Part shown: positions 50,331 to 62,517 of the stretch, piece by piece
How the letters are laid out: each line of letters starts with the position of its first letter
Numbering within the stretch: position 1 is the first letter of the stretch
NCBI GenBank assembly: GCA_037974965.1
Contig: JBBPFI010000007.1
Coordinates: 868,001 to 932,000, forward strand
Direction: 5' to 3'
DNA from: Dacryopinax spathularia
Taxonomy: Eukaryota > Basidiomycota > Dacrymycetes > Dacrymycetales > Dacrymycetaceae
DNA: 64,000 nucleotides
Notes under the pieces: generated by a model
Seen by the model: only the letters and a program-made list of their open reading frames with translations
The model's database searches: none
What the model was told of the DNA's origin: nothing
Made by a program: the position numbers and the translations under genes

Positions 50331-51628
50331 TCAAATATCGCACACACTCCGGAGCCCCAACTCCTTCGCCAACCCACACCGATCCTTATCCCTCCCCGTA
50401 GCGCTCGCAAAGCTCTTTACGACCGAAGCCTGATTATCGTCCGTCCTACAATCATCACACCATCAGCCCACATCCCAACCTCACATCTCCACAAGGAGAC
50501 AAGGAGACAAGGAGACAAGGAGACGATAGGACGGGACTCACCACTTGACAGCATACCCCGATTTCTCCATAGCGAGCCGTATGGGCGCCCATGAGAACCG
50601 GACGAGCCGCGGGTAGCCGAACGTCTTCTCGATGTTGCGCGCTATCCAGGCTTGCGTTTTTGGGTCGGAAGGGTAGCCCGAGCCGAGTTCTTGGCCTTCT
50701 GGCTCTTGCCTTTGCTGCTGCTCACCGAGCTCTTCCCGCTCGACCCCGGCAGAGCCAGAAGCAGAAGCAGAGAGGGCAGCGGCGGACAGAGGAGTGAGCA
50801 CGGGAGGCATCCCTGGCTCCTCCCACTCCCACCGCTCCATCCACGCGTCCCGCGTCGTCTTAGCCGCCACGCTCGCCGCCCCAACAATCGGGTATATCGC
50901 GTCCGCCTTCGGGCACACAGTCACCTCTGCCATCGGAAAAAGTTTCTGCAAATAAGCCTGATACGGCACGCTCGGCCCCAGCGCGTCCACATAGATCTGG
51001 GCGACGTCCATCCCCGCCGCTAAGAGGGAACGGAGGAGATGGACGGTCGCGTTCTGGGCTTGGGCGTTCAGGTTTGTGGGGGGGCGGGAGAGCATGCCGG
51101 CTGAGATTGAGGAGGGTGAGAGGACGCGGGTGGAGTACCCTAGGTGGGTGGGGTGGGAGGAGAGGGTCGTTAGGAGTCGGGCGCGCGTTTCGGGAGTGAG
51201 GACTTTGGAGTCTGTGCGTGCATGTTAGAGCTGGCCGTTGGGGAGAGCGGGGAGGAGGAGGGAGGCGTACCGTTGAAGCCGAGAGTGTTGAGTTCTTCCC
51301 AGTCTATGGGACAGTACGCGGCGGCGTAGACCATCGGTCCAAGGGCGGGTCCACGGCCGGCCTCGTCGATCCCGACCATGAACCGTGTCTTCTTCCCTTC
51401 TTCTTCTTTGACTTCACCCTCTCCTTTCTTGTCCGATGCAGATGAAAGAACGAGCGTAGGCAGTGGTGAACGATATGTGTAGCTGTCTGTCAAGGGCCTG
51501 TGAGGGTTCGGAAGCGCGGGATGGTTCAGCAGGAGCGAGATGGACACCGGGTCCGAGGGCAGCTCGTCAGCCGGTGTGAGCTGCGAGTCCGCATCCTGCG
51601 AAGTGGACAGCGATTGTTGCGATTCCAT
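50331..51628 (-). CDS. Ribonuclease H2 catalytic subunit A
   Basis: Nuclear enzyme that cuts RNA in RNA:DNA hybrids and starts removal of single ribonucleotides from DNA. Exons 51628-51271, 51211-50542 and 50445-50331 join in phase to about 380 residues. Catalytic motifs are GIDEAGRGPALGPMVYA with the DEG carboxylates, DSKVLTPETR directly after intron 1, and IYVDALGP; KADAIYPIVGAASVAAKTTRD is the conserved Asp/Lys block. A Ser/Ala then Glu/Gln-rich insert of about 40 residues follows it. The last exon ends CGLAKELGLRSVCDI, the usual C-terminus. Without that exon the frame would stop after GYAVKW, but a perfect GTGAGT donor supports splicing. An in-frame ATG at 51697 would add 23 hydrophobic residues and is less likely. 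Confidence 0.88.
50493..50524. repeat. Microsatellite, four copies of AAGGAGAC
   Basis: Four perfect 8 bp units lie within the last intron of the RNase H2A gene. Confidence 0.9.
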
Positions 51629-51957
51629 GACGCGCTCCCTCAAGGTCAAGGAGCAGATAGGAGTAAGCAGTAGTATACAAGCAGAGAAGGAGGACACGAC
51701 GCGTTCACGCGACTTGTGCCGTAAGGGACGCGACTGTAATTGTCAGGGTCCGAAACACCGGGCAATCTGACTGTGCCAGTGGTTTCTCATCCCTTCGCCC
51801 GATCAACCAAAAAACGACGGGCAGCGGGCAGGCGGTGTCGGATACCAAATCCTTGCGTAATCTCTACTAAATGGACGGTTGACCTGCTCGCTTGTGTTGG
51901 GGCCGACCATCTTTCTTTCTCTCTTTCTTGGACTGCTGGAGTTGGTAGAGCGAGGAA
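51629..51957. promoter_or_regulatory. Divergent promoter, RNase H2A and wax-synthase-type gene
   Basis: About 330 bp between two divergent starts. No coding sequence; no clear TATA box. Confidence 0.4.
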
Positions 51958-53312
51958 ATGGAGCATCAGATGGAGTATCTAGCTAAGGAATGGCACAGGT
52001 AAGCTGTTGTTGACAACATCAGCGACAAGAGCTTTATTGACGCCCAGCTTTACAGGCTACGCGACTTCCTCGTCCCCCCAACACGTATCCCGATCGACCT
52101 CACAACCCTGTGGATATTCCTCCTACCCCAGATCTTCGTAGGCCTCCACGCATTCCTCAACGTCGTCCGCGCACCTCGATGGCTCCATTTCGCTCTCTGG
52201 CCATTCACGGCAGTATGTGTGATCAAATGTCACGCGAGCATCTATTTTGCTGAGCCGGGGTGGAATATCTATAATGTGCGCCTTACTGCCTTTTTGCTAC
52301 CACTACGAGCTGATAGGGGGTATAGCAACTCGTAGGCGTGGCAGCCTTCCTCATGCTCGTCAAATCCGTCGACTGGACCTTCTTCCCCTCCTACCGCTGT
52401 GCTCCGCCCGGCATCAACCGTGCACCTCCTCCCTCACGCGACGAAGACGAACGGCCCAAATCCCTCTTCGGGGCCATCTACGCGACTTACCAGCTCGTCG
52501 CCGACCTCCGCGGTGTGACGCACACTTTCGGCGCTCGCTACCCCTTCCCGCACACGGCGCGAGCGAGGAACGTCTTCCTCGTCGCGCGGTTCTTCTCCCT
52601 CATCGGCACATTCCTATTGCTCGACAGCCTCCGCACGCTAGTCAGGTTCTTCGGCCCGCTAGGCACACCCGAGGGGGGGAGCATCTTCCTCCCCTCCCTC
52701 TCCCCTCACCCAGTCCAACAATGGACCCTAGCGCTCTTCCTAACCCTCTGCGTAGGCGGCGCGATCTACTCGTACATGTCCTCCCTCCACTCGCTCGTTT
52801 CCCTCCTTGAAGTCGGCCTCCTTGGCGAACCGCCCGAAGAATGGCCAAGACTGTTCAACCGGCCTTGGCTCACTTCTTCGCTCACGGATTTCTGGGGGAG
52901 GAGATGGCATCAGCTGTTTAGGAGGGTGTTTGTCGTTTGTTCGTTACCTTTTCAGGCGCTGGCGGGCTCGGCGGGAGGGGCGCTGGGCGCGTTTTTGGCA
53001 AGTGGGGTGATGCATGAGGCCGGGGCGAGATGTATGGGCCGCGGCTCCTCAGGCTGGCGCACGGTGGGGTTCTTCCTCCTTCAAGGGCTGGGGTGCGTAC
53101 TAGAGGTGGGGTTTAGGTGGTTGACTGGGAGGAGGGCGGGAGGTGTGTGGGGAAGGGTGTGGACGTGGTGCTGGCTTTTGGGGTGGGGGACGCTTTTGGC
53201 GGATGTGTATGCTAGGAGGGGCATGGCGGGTGGGACGCTTTACCCGGAGTGGGCGAGTCCGTGGGAGAGGGCGTTAAATGCTTATGGGGTGTATACCCGG
53301 CCGAGGGAGTAG
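51958..53312 (+). CDS. Wax-synthase-domain membrane O-acyltransferase
   Basis: Polytopic membrane protein of the fungal wax-synthase-like (MBOAT-related) family, which esterifies or acetylates hydroxyl groups of lipids, sterols or secondary metabolites; the exact acceptor cannot be told. Exons 51958-51998, 52056-52275 and 52326-53312 give about 415 residues. The key block is NRPWLTSSLTDFWGRRWHQLFR, followed by a His in SGVMHEAG within a membrane segment, the expected catalytic His. About seven to eight hydrophobic segments are visible. The upstream part (WNIYNQLVGVAAFLMLVKSVDW) fits the family. An alternative longer intron from GTATGT at about 52214 would drop about 20 residues while keeping frame. 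No biosynthetic cluster genes lie nearby. Confidence 0.82.
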
Positions 53313-53362
53313 ACGTAGAGCCATGTCATCACAGGCACACTACGAGCAAATAGATGCTGTCC

Positions 53363-54558
53363 TCATACACTCTCTTCCAGCGGTCGTGGCTCTTCCGCCA
53401 ACTCAGGAGCCTCAACAAGCGCCTCCAACACTTTCTCCCTCCCCTCTCCCTCCCTCTCCCCCTCCTCCGCAGGCCTAACCTCCGCAAGCTGCATAACGTT
53501 CCACCTCCTCCACTCCTCCCACTTCTCGACCACACTCAGCCCGCACCACTGCTTGAACACCTGCACCAGGATCACCCGTTCTGGATGTTTCAGGTCCACT
53601 ATGTGTCCTCGATCTTTCGGTACGAGCTCGGCGAGAGGGGTGATTATGTCGGGTTTTTGGAGGCGGGAATGGTTGATGAGGGATAGTTCGATTTTGTACT
53701 GTCCAATTCCGCATCAGCCCATCAGTCCAATCACTCTCTTCTCCCACCCTTCCCCCCACCCGTGAAACAGCAGCTCCCCCGCACCAGGAAAGGAAGGACG
53801 AAAGACGTACGCGATAGGAATTCCCATCCTCAAACACCCTCGGCAACACTTCCCTAGCCAAACTCAATATCTCGGGTATATTGGCAGTACATACTCCCGA
53901 GGCGGGGAGCAGGCGGTTCACGTATCTCGTTCGGGCTCGATGGGTAGTTGCAACTTCGGTGAGGTAGGCGGAGACGAGCTGGACGGGGTTTATGGGAGGG
54001 CGGGTGGAGATGAATAGAACTGTTTTCAGATTAATTCATTGGCTGTGGGAAAGAGCGGGGAGAAGGGGGACGTACAGCATGGGGTGTCGGTGTGCACGTT
54101 TGCTGTACAGCTGGTCAGATCGGTGAGGATTGGAGAAGGGAGGGGAAAGCATACCAAAACGCTTCTCTTTTCGAGGTCTCTTGAGCGCCTCCAGTTCACG
54201 CGCGATCTCAGCCTCGACACTATCTTCCTCCTCCGGAGGATGCTCGTCCAGCTGAGTGATTTCCTCTGACGCTTCAGGCCAGAGGTCAGCGGCGATCTTC
54301 TTGCATGCTCAGCAAGATGCCACATGAAAATGAGGGATAGAAGGGGACGCACGCTCTCGAACACATCGTATAGCTCGCTTACGGACTGTTTCTCTTTCCC
54401 CCGCACGCAGGTGACGAACACTCCGGGGCCGTCTATGCGAGCTGCCTGGTCGGTCGTGTGACACTTGTCAGCCTGGTTAGCGGAAGATCATAGTGATGGC
54501 GTACTTGTTCCCGCTTGAAGTAGTTTGCTCGGCTTGTCTTTTGTCGTTTACTTGCCAT
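53363..54558 (-). CDS. TAN1: tRNA acetylation factor TAN1 (THUMP domain)
   Basis: Adaptor protein that binds tRNA through its THUMP domain and works with the acetyltransferase Kre33/NAT10 to make N4-acetylcytidine at position 12 of Ser and Leu tRNAs. The minus-strand gene has several exons; the start MASKRQKTSRANYFKREQ is basic. GPGVFVTCVRGKEKQSVSELYDVFES is the typical opening, then an acidic stretch with ELEALKRPRKEKRFG, TRYVNRLLPASGVC, and the THUMP end VDLKHPERVILVQVFKQWCGLSVV, followed by an extended acidic C-terminus. The stop is at 53363-53365. It shares a 159 bp divergent promoter with MED22. The exact exon borders in the middle are not all fixed. Confidence 0.83.
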
Positions 54559-54717
54559 GGTCGTATGAAAAGCAAAGATACATGGTAACCTGCTGAAGTT
54601 TGCAAAGATTCAGGCCAACAATGACGCGTTTTGGGCGCTTGTCTCGCTGGACCCTGCTCCCTCTCCTGCCACCATCATCTCTCTGCGGAGAGCGGTCACC
54701 ACCTACTTTGCAACGCC
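54559..54717. promoter_or_regulatory. Short divergent promoter, TAN1 and MED22
   Basis: 159 bp between the two start codons with no obvious TATA box. Confidence 0.4.
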
Positions 54718-55299
54718 ATGGCCCAGCGCGGCCAGCAGTTCGAAACCGACGCCATCCGACCCACCGGTCTATCATCCACCATCGCCCCTCAACATCGGGT
54801 GGACGACAAACTCAACAGCGCCGAGTACCTCGATGCCGTCGAGGAGGAATGGAACAAGCGCGTAGATCTGGAAGTCGAGACGCTCGTCAATGGCATGCAG
54901 GACTTGGTTGAGCTCGCCGCCGTACGTCCTCATCTGTTGCTTTGCTTTGAATGAACTGGGTATACTGATGGCATTGATGGGCAGGTTGGGGATAAAGACA
55001 AGCATAGGATGTACGAAGACGCGTTCGAGACGGAGATGCGGGCGGAGAGCATGGTCCGAGCTGCCCACTCGTTACTTTCGATCGTCCACTCGCTCAAGCT
55101 CATGATCCTTCTGTCGGACGAGGGACAAGTGGTGGAGAGGAGGCAGAAGGAGCTGGCCGAGATTGCGAGGGAGACAGAGGAGGCTAAGGAGAAGGTGGCG
55201 GAGGAATGGAAGAAACTTGTTGAGGCCGAAGGGGAAGACGAGGCGGCCGAGACAGAGGACAAGAAGGAGGATGAGGATGAGGAGATGGAAGAAGTCTGA
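54718..55299 (+). CDS. MED22: Mediator subunit 22 (MED22/Srb6)
   Basis: Head-module subunit of the Mediator complex linking activators to RNA polymerase II in the nucleus. Exons 54718-54921 and 54985-55299 join in phase to about 172 residues, slightly longer than most because of an acidic tail. The family pattern is clear: NKRVDLEVETLVNGMQDLVELAAVGDKDKHRMYEDAFETE, then SMVRAAHSLLSIVHSLKLMILLSDEG, i.e. the two long helices that pair with MED11. The last 60 residues are Glu/Lys/Asp-rich and may be coiled coil or disordered. The ATG is the first one before the conserved part. Confidence 0.87.
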
Positions 55300-55897
55300 A
55301 TGCGGGGACTGGAAAAGACCTTCTCGATGACTGGAATCTTGAGGGATCACCTTCTACATTGTTGGTACGTTCGTTAACTGGGTTAGCTGGAAAGAGGTGC
55401 TGAGATCTGATCAGCCAGTCGCTTTGTGTCTCCGGCCGAAGAACGTCCTGCATGACATGCTCCGTGGTTATCTCTACCACGATACCCGCGTTCTCTGCAT
55501 GCGAGAGCCTCAGCCTCGGTCATTCCACGCGCTTGTATGCGCTTGTACAGACTTCAAGCGATCTGCATCAGGCCTCCTGGAACCGCAAGGCGAATCCCGC
55601 ATCAAGTGGCCTGACCCGCTCTGTCTCAGTTTCTAACAGTTGGGGACCTCCTATAGCATAGATATACAGTGTATTGTACTTCACATGTATACATAGACAT
55701 GTGTCCACAGACCATTTCAGACGTAACGTCTGTAGTTTGATCCTCCCCTCCCAAGTTAATACCGACACTCCTTAAAGCCGACACAACCACAAACCGAAAG
55801 CTTCCGCTCCGTTCATCTCTCGCTCAATCCACCTCGAGCGGTCCGCTCTCTCCAACGACCCAAAACCGTATCGAGCACCCCGACCGACAAGCTCAAG
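55300..55897. other. Intergenic region
   Basis: About 600 bp between MED22 and the small membrane protein gene. No gene recognised. Confidence 0.5.
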
Positions 55898-56516
55898 ATG
55901 GGTGTGCTGCTGAACAACATCATCGGCTTTTCGATCTTCGGCCTTGGAGTGCGATTATGGCAGCTTGGGCTTGTTAACAGGCCGTTGTTCAAGCGGAATG
56001 GTGAGATTCTCCGGAACCCACGTGAAATCGTACCTCTTCGTATGGATGGTGTTTGCCCTGGAGGGGTTGCGCGAAAGCGTTTCGGATATTCGGAGGGGTA
56101 CTTTGTTATTGCATTTCCATGCAGTGTATCATTCTCTTTGGATATGCGCCCGTGGCTTCTTGCCTCAGTCGCATCTCTCATCCGTCCCGAGCGTATGCTA
56201 ACCCGTCTCTGCAGAACTCTGGACCCACGCGGCATACATGGTCGCCTTCGGCGGTGTCGGCTACGGCGTCGTCCACCTAGAGAACGAAGTCTCCCGCCGC
56301 CTCGCCGAGATCCGTGAACTCCGCGCGCGAGCCAAATCCATCCGGGAAGAAAAGGCAGAGGAGATGCTCGAGAAGCATGGGTTGCCGAAGGAGAGAGAGG
56401 AGCTTGCTGCTGTGCTTAGGCAGAGGATTGCTGATGGGTTGAGGGAGAGGGCGGAGTTGCTGGAGGGGTCGGCGAAGGAGAGGGTTAAGGAGACTATTGA
56501 GCAGGTTGAGCACTGA
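55898..56516 (+). CDS. Small two-segment membrane protein, NUXM-like complex I accessory candidate
   Basis: Exons 55898-56000 and 56215-56516 give about 134 residues. The N-terminal half has two hydrophobic segments, NNIIGFSIFGLGVRLWQLGLV and HAAYMVAFGGVGYGVVHL, separated by RPLFK; the rest is a charged helix rich in Arg, Glu and Leu. The layout (N-terminal membrane hairpin with a basic R-P-L-F turn and a matrix-side helix) resembles the fungal/plant complex I accessory subunit NUXM, but I assign this only by pattern. Mitochondrial inner membrane location is inferred. The 214 bp intron is about four times longer than other introns here. Confidence 0.6.
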
Positions 56517-57458
56517 ACGTGTGTTTGCATGCGGTGGATGTGCAGCCCATTGAGGATAGATGCTGGAGAAGCAAGAAAGGCGCTAAAAGCGTAGTTCACC
56601 GTGTGCTGCCTTTTCGGCAACTTGAAACCTGATGTATAAAACGACGTGGAAAGCGCCCATCCTTTCGAGATGAAATGTCCTGTTTTCATTCGATTTTGCA
56701 CTAGCTGAGAAGATACATGTGATTCGACCAGACAAGTGAAAGAGCAAAAGGGTTACGATGAAGGAGAGTATGGAGTGAGTGGGTATGGAGGTGAAGGCGA
56801 ACTAAAAACCAGGATTGATGGTACGCAGGAGAGCAGTCCGTATGCAGCTCAATGTGTACCGGAAGCGCAAGGCATGAACAAGAATCGGAAGGTGACACGA
56901 ACAACAAAAAAAGAATAGAGGGCAGATACCGTGTTGCTACAGTGGGAGAATGCACTGAATACCAGAGAAACGAAAAGAGCACAGCAAATAGGCCGAGACG
57001 GTCGACGTCGGCGCAGCGGATGCAGCGTCTTCTCTCTTGAACGAGGGACCCGGGAATAAAAACAATACAAGGCCGGAAGTGGGGATTGAGCGTTACATGG
57101 AGCTGTACATCGCCCTTGTTTTTACGTATATGCCGACACTGGCGGACCGCAAGGGAAAAGAAAGTCTGAGTCGGAGTTGCCGAGGTATACCGGAGACCAA
57201 GTGCAAAACGTATTGACATGAAGTGTGGTCGTGTTGAATGTGATATGTTTATTAGTGGGTTGTGTCGTGCTTGATTGCTTGCAATTGTGACGTTGTTACC
57301 CATTGTTGCATTGAGAAAGAAGGATTGTACTTGAGTTGGGCCAGATGGATGAGAGCCATGTTTCGACTAGTGGTGATACTGGGAAAGAGGAATCTTCGGC
57401 GCAGCAAGAGCCTGGGCCTGCCAACGGTGTGAGTGCATATTGAGCGATCCTTCAAGAA
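56517..57458. other. Convergent intergenic region
   Basis: 940 bp between two convergent genes. A 200-codon minus frame (56701-57303) has no recognisable character and is not called. Confidence 0.5.
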
Positions 57459-58975
57459 TCAGGCGACGACTCGCTTGACTTCCTCGAAGGGGCTGTCCAA
57501 AGGAAGGTCTTTCTTCGCGCGTGCCGTCGTCCTGTGGCGGCGAGAGACGGAGGGGGTGTTCTCCTTGTCCTGCTCTGCCGCCGCAGACTTCTGCGACTCG
57601 CGTTCCGCAATCTCGTGCGCGACCGTGGCGGCGTCAGAATCAGCTTTGGTCTGGGAGCGCGTCCTGACGCGCCCAGTTGGAGTAGCCTTTGGAGTGATGG
57701 TGGGTGGCTGAGTGGGAGTAGTGCGCGTACGCGCGTGGACGGGCCTGCGTACGGGAGTCTGCGGAACGATGATAGTTTCGGGCGACGTGACAATGGCTGA
57801 GGTCGGCTCTAGCGGCAGCGTTCCTTCCAGGCCGGGGAGAGGGCCTCCAAGGAAGCTGGGAGGACGAGTCTTGCGAGTAGCAGTCTTCCTCTTCTTGGGA
57901 GGATTAGACGTTTCAGCCACGGCTGCCTCCAATCCTCCATTGTTGCTGCCGTAGGATGGAGCACGCTTGAGAGCACGGAGAGGGGCCGGATCGCTGCCAG
58001 GAGGATGGATGGTGGCAGCCGAGGAGGCCATGCGCCGAAGGGGTGGTGCAGTGGGAGGCGGAATCTCAATGACTGTAGGGGTGGATGGCACGTATGGGCC
58101 AAGGTCCGTCCTTGTCCTAATTAGTGGTCTGGGGAGGGTTTGATACGTGATCGTTATCGTCTGCGGTGGTTCTTCATTGGTGGAGGCGGCGGCCCGGCGG
58201 CCAGATGAGCGTGAAGTCTGAGGAGGGCGGAGGGTAGGCTCGAGAATCTGGTCCAAGCGCTGCATGCGGCGTGAGGCACTATGCGCATATAGTCAGCTCT
58301 ATGCCTGGAAAGATGTACGAAACGCAACATACGCAGCGACCCGGTCCTTGCCATTCACAGGGAGGAAGTCCATGCTGTCCGACCGACGGAGCGTCCGTTT
58401 GCTGGAGGCAGCGCCGGTCTCCGGATCGTGTCCCAATTCCTTCAGCTCACGCGCTTTCCGTTCAGCAATCTCCCGAAGCTTCTGCCTCGTCTGTGCCAGC
58501 GTGTAAGGCCATCCGCCTTGCTTCTCCTTCATATCCTTGAGAATGCCCTTCGCCATGTTCTGCAGTAGGTTTGGTGGTGGGATGTTGCCGACGTAGGGGG
58601 TGGTGAGGTAATCTGGAAGACAATCGAGCGCCTATATCACCGTCAATGGGGTGCATAGACCCAGCGTGGATTGGTACTTACCCTTCCAAGCAGCTTCTCA
58701 TGCTCCTCCAGCCATTCAGGCGGTTCCAAAGCAAGAGAACTCATGCCGCTAATGCCAGACTCTTCACTGGCAAAGCTCGTGAAGCTGTCAGTACTGCGGC
58801 GCCGCCTCATTGATCGGAGTGAGTAGCGCATCGGCGGAATGGAGAAGCCATAGGGTGAGGACGGTATAGGTGTGTGAGGTGAGACCATAGAGTTGGGCGC
58901 CGGAACGGAGAGAGTAGACGGGGGCGGTAGGTCGAGTTTGAGGGCATGCGTCTGAGAACGCGTTGCGATAGGCAT
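57459..58975 (-). CDS. Basic, largely disordered protein of unknown function
   Basis: Exons 58975-58682, 58631-58333 and 58278-57459 join in phase to about 470 residues. The central part, around residues 85-180, looks folded: LEEHEKLLGR, LDCLPDYLTTPYVGNIPPPNLL, then a helix with KGILKDMKEKQGGWPYTLAQ and KLREIAERKARELKEL. The rest is Ser/Thr/Pro/Arg-rich with several basic patches (PPKKRKTATRKTRP) that would act as nuclear localisation signals. The C-terminus ends in DSPFEEVKRVVA. No enzyme domain is recognised. Nuclear localisation is inferred from the basic patches. An in-frame ATG at 59077 would add 34 residues. Confidence 0.65.
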
Positions 58976-61267
58976 GACTGTTTGGACTGCGAGCGCGTGT
59001 GTTTGCTGGGATGGTCCAAGATCAGCCGCGTTGTCGAATGCGGGCACGGTCGATGAGTCGAAGCGAGTAAAGCACAATTGTTACAATGGACGATGTCGAA
59101 TATGGTCGAGAGCGTCGAAGTCGATAAATCAAAGCTGGAGGGTGTTGGAAGGAAAGAGGCGGCTGGCGAGGAGAGAGAGAGGTGACGGTGACAGAAAGGT
59201 GACGGCGAGAGAGCGGGGGACGAGGGGGGAGAGAGAGGGGTTGAACGGGGCAATGACACGGGTCGGGGTCCCTCTTTACTCTTGAGACGCGCCCCGGGAA
59301 TGAGTCGCGTGTGATCTGAGTCCGCCCGCGCCGATTTGCATCCGTGCGAGGAGTGATGCGCGCGCGTTCCCTCTTCGTTCCCTTCCTTCGCCTTCGCCCT
59401 GCTTCTTTTCTTTCGACGCGTTTCTTCCCGTTTACGGAAAGAGGGGTGCATCTTCGTATCGTCCCGTCTCGGGTCCCGTGTCTCACCTTTCCTATTCATC
59501 TCCATCCCCACCACCCGTTGATGCACCACATCACTCATCGTTCTCGGCGGCGGAAGACTACCTTCTCCGCATCATCATCTTCCCCAGGATTTTCAAGGAA
59601 GATAGACATTTTGACGTTGGTAAATAGGGAACAGAAGCCTTGTGACGACATGAAGATATTCGTCTGGCAATCACCGTGAGCGAAGATGCGGGAACGACGT
59701 GCTTGTGTGATGACCTGAGAGGTGGGTCGGGCGCAGCTTTTGCATACGGCCGAAATAGCGGATTCTGTACATGATACCGCGCCGTCGACTCCGGTTTTCT
59801 GCGTTGAGGCAACGCTTACGGCACCCCCTCCCAACAACGGTTCATTTCGGTCGCGACTGACATGAAATGTATCTGGGACATTGCATCCAAGGGTTTTGGC
59901 GCCACACGGCAACCAGAGCATCTCAACCACAAGTTCACCCGTCTCAGAGCTAATCGGCCGGGTTGCAGCCACGATTTTCTCATTCACCTGCCGCGCGGAT
60001 ACCCCTGGCGCCCTGGAATGTCATGTACAGTTTGTATACAGCATCTCCTCGGCCGCTGTCGTGGCGCGTTCGGGAGCCGAAAGGGAGGCAACCATGGCCA
60101 TATATCTGCCGACCCGCGGCAGCTAGCAAACAGACTGACTACTGACGTGTCGTCTCCTTAGCTCGTCACACATTTTCATATCGCGTCCCTTGCCAGGTCC
60201 TACCCTGACCTTCCACACCAGACGCTGATTGTGATTGTCTAACTAACTTAGCTCTTTCATCATCATATTCTGAGAACTACCGGACTGATTCCAAGCTCTT
60301 TCACATATCACACTCGTCCAAGCCACGATCATCTTTCTTCGTTTGTTACTTCGTCAGCCTATGCATACTACTCGCATCTGCACTGGTGGTGCAAAATTCA
60401 AAATTTCACTCCTGCACATGGCCCCTACGAAAAATTCGTATGCTTTGCGTGTGCGGCTGCGCGCGCATCACTGGACGCTGTTGGTGATGTCACGCGTCTC
60501 GCGCATCACATCACGAGAGAAAATCCTCGTAAGCAATCTCCTTAGCAATGGACGCGTTTCGTCAGTTACGAAAAGCTGCATTGTCGAGCAGGTTACCATC
60601 TCATTTAGTTGACGTCGACGTAACAGAAAATGCAGGCAAAAGTAATCGCGCTGCATAGGTTTCCGCTGAGCATCCCCCTCGCTGGCTGTCAGCATTTCTG
60701 ATGCCAGCTACGCGTCCCCCTAACCGTCCTTCTCTGAGGCGAACGAGGGTCGACGGTAGTCCCGTTTTCCTCGCGCGAGTCATACCTCCATCAATCGTTC
60801 TGCAGAAAAATCAGTCATCATCCGCCGCAAACTGTGGGTTTTGATGTGCAGTGACGCGGCGGCCCAGGCCTGAAGATTGCGCCTCCAACGGCGATCTTCG
60901 TTTTCCCGCTAGCGCTTCCCCTAGCGGTTCCCAGTCCGATGGCTCCTACCACGTCTTCTGCTTAATAACCGGCCGGTGACCGCAGCGCGGATAGTGGTTA
61001 CTGGTAAGATGCTCCTAGTCGACGAGACTAGAATAGTTGTCGAAAGCGAATAGTCGTGTTCAGAACGCGTACGAGCAGAAACATGGACATCACCGAGACC
61101 GCGTCACACAAATCGTGTCGGTGCGTCCAACGCGGACGGAAGCAATCCGCCGCAGCGTTCGTTCACTTCGTGGAGGCCTCTCACAGAACGCGTCCAGAGC
61201 GCATACATCGACTTTCTAGCTTGTGCTTCTTCCCATACCCCTTAATACTCCTCTGTGACAAATCGAA
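58976..61267. other. 2.3 kb gene-poor region
   Basis: No gene recognised between the disordered-protein gene and the YIPF6-like gene. The first 550 bases are purine-rich on the plus strand and give long but low-complexity frames on the minus strand (58807-59538), probably 5' UTR and promoter. No tRNA or repeat was recognised further right. Confidence 0.5.
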
Positions 61268-62315
61268 ATGGCAGCGCCGAACTCGGCTACGCTGGAGAGT
61301 AACCAGTTCATAGTCGCCGATGAGGAGTTCGACGAGGATTCCATACCTGGCTACACACTTCCACAGAGCGCGACGAACGGTCCGGGGACGCCAGCGTCTG
61401 GAGGAGGGAAGGGCAAAGGGCGCGCACCGGATCAGCTGGCGCCGCCGAGCGGGGCGAATGAGCTGAGTGGACGGATTGGCACGCCGAGTGGGAGTGGGGC
61501 ACGGAGCCCGAATCCGAGTAGGTCGACGCAGACTATTGGGGGGGTGAGGTTGGAGACAAGGTATACGGGGGTGGATTCGCTGGATGAGCCGGTTACGACT
61601 ACGCTCGTATGTTCGGTTTACTCTGTTGCCGCAGAAATGCGTGTTAACAAGTCGGAAGGCACGAGACCTATTGTCGATATACTCTAAAGTGATCCAAGTA
61701 TTATGGCCCGCCCGAAAAGGTCAAGCCCGTGAGGTGCTCCGGTCAGTCCTGTCCGAGCATTAGTTCAACAGAGTAACTGACACGCTCCCACAGAGACTGG
61801 GACCTCTGGGGCCCCTTCATATTCTGCCTCAGCCTCGCAATAATGCTCAGCATCAACGCCCCTCCCTCCCAGTCCCTAGGCGTCTTCACAGGCGTAGTAG
61901 TGATCGTCTCCGTCGGGTCGGTCGTAGTGACGTTCAACGCGAAGCTGCTCGGCGGTCGGGTGTCCTTCTTCCAGAGTCTGTGTGCACTGGGGTACTGTAT
62001 TTTCCCGCTGGTGGTCGCCGCGCTTGTGGGGACGTTTGTCCATATCTTGTGGGTGAGGCTGCCGATTACGCTTGTTGCGCTTGGGTGGTCGGTCTGGGGT
62101 ACGTTCCTTCTATCAACGCTCCTACCACTTTTTGACGAAGGCGTGTAGCGTCGGTGAACTTCCTCGACGGAACACACATAGAAGCCCAACGTATCCTCCT
62201 CGCCGTCTACCCTCTCTGGTACGCATTCGCCATTTCCCACTTATCTCACAAAGAGCTGACGACGGGCTGCAGCCTCTTCTACTTTATTCTCGCATGGATG
62301 ATCCTCATTCAGTAG
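61268..62315 (+). CDS. Yip1-domain Golgi membrane protein (YIPF6/Yip4-like)
   Basis: Integral membrane protein of the early secretory pathway that associates with Rab GTPases and other Yip proteins. Exons 61268-61606, 61659-61741, 61794-62098, 62149-62218 and 62273-62315 join in phase to about 279 residues. A Gly/Pro/Ser-rich cytosolic N-terminus (about 110 residues) is followed by SKVIQVLWPARK, then five hydrophobic segments: GPFIFCLSLAIMLS, GVVVIVSVGSVVVTFNAKLLGG, FFQSLCALGYCIFPLVVAA, ITLVALGWSVWA and FYFILAWMILIQ. The VTFNAKLLGG and SFFQSLCALGYC blocks are typical of YIPF6/Yip4. The stop is at 62313-62315. Confidence 0.85.
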
Positions 62316-62517
62316 TTAGTCCTGAAAAACATCTTGTACGCTAGCTCCTTTGCGTGGGCTACGAAAAGGGCCGGAGATGATACGCATATATATCCTATTC
62401 ACTGCACATTCTGCGTGTCATTTCAGCTTCCCCACGTCCCACAGAGCGCAGCTCATCCCGCAGACGAAGATCGGACTAAGCTGGCAAGATGGAAAGATGG
62501 AAAAGAGGGTGAGTGGA

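Noticed and set aside
58807-59538. 243-codon minus-strand frame upstream of the disordered protein
   Set aside because: Low-complexity Ser/Pro/Arg translation of a purine-rich promoter region; different frame from the gene's exon 1.
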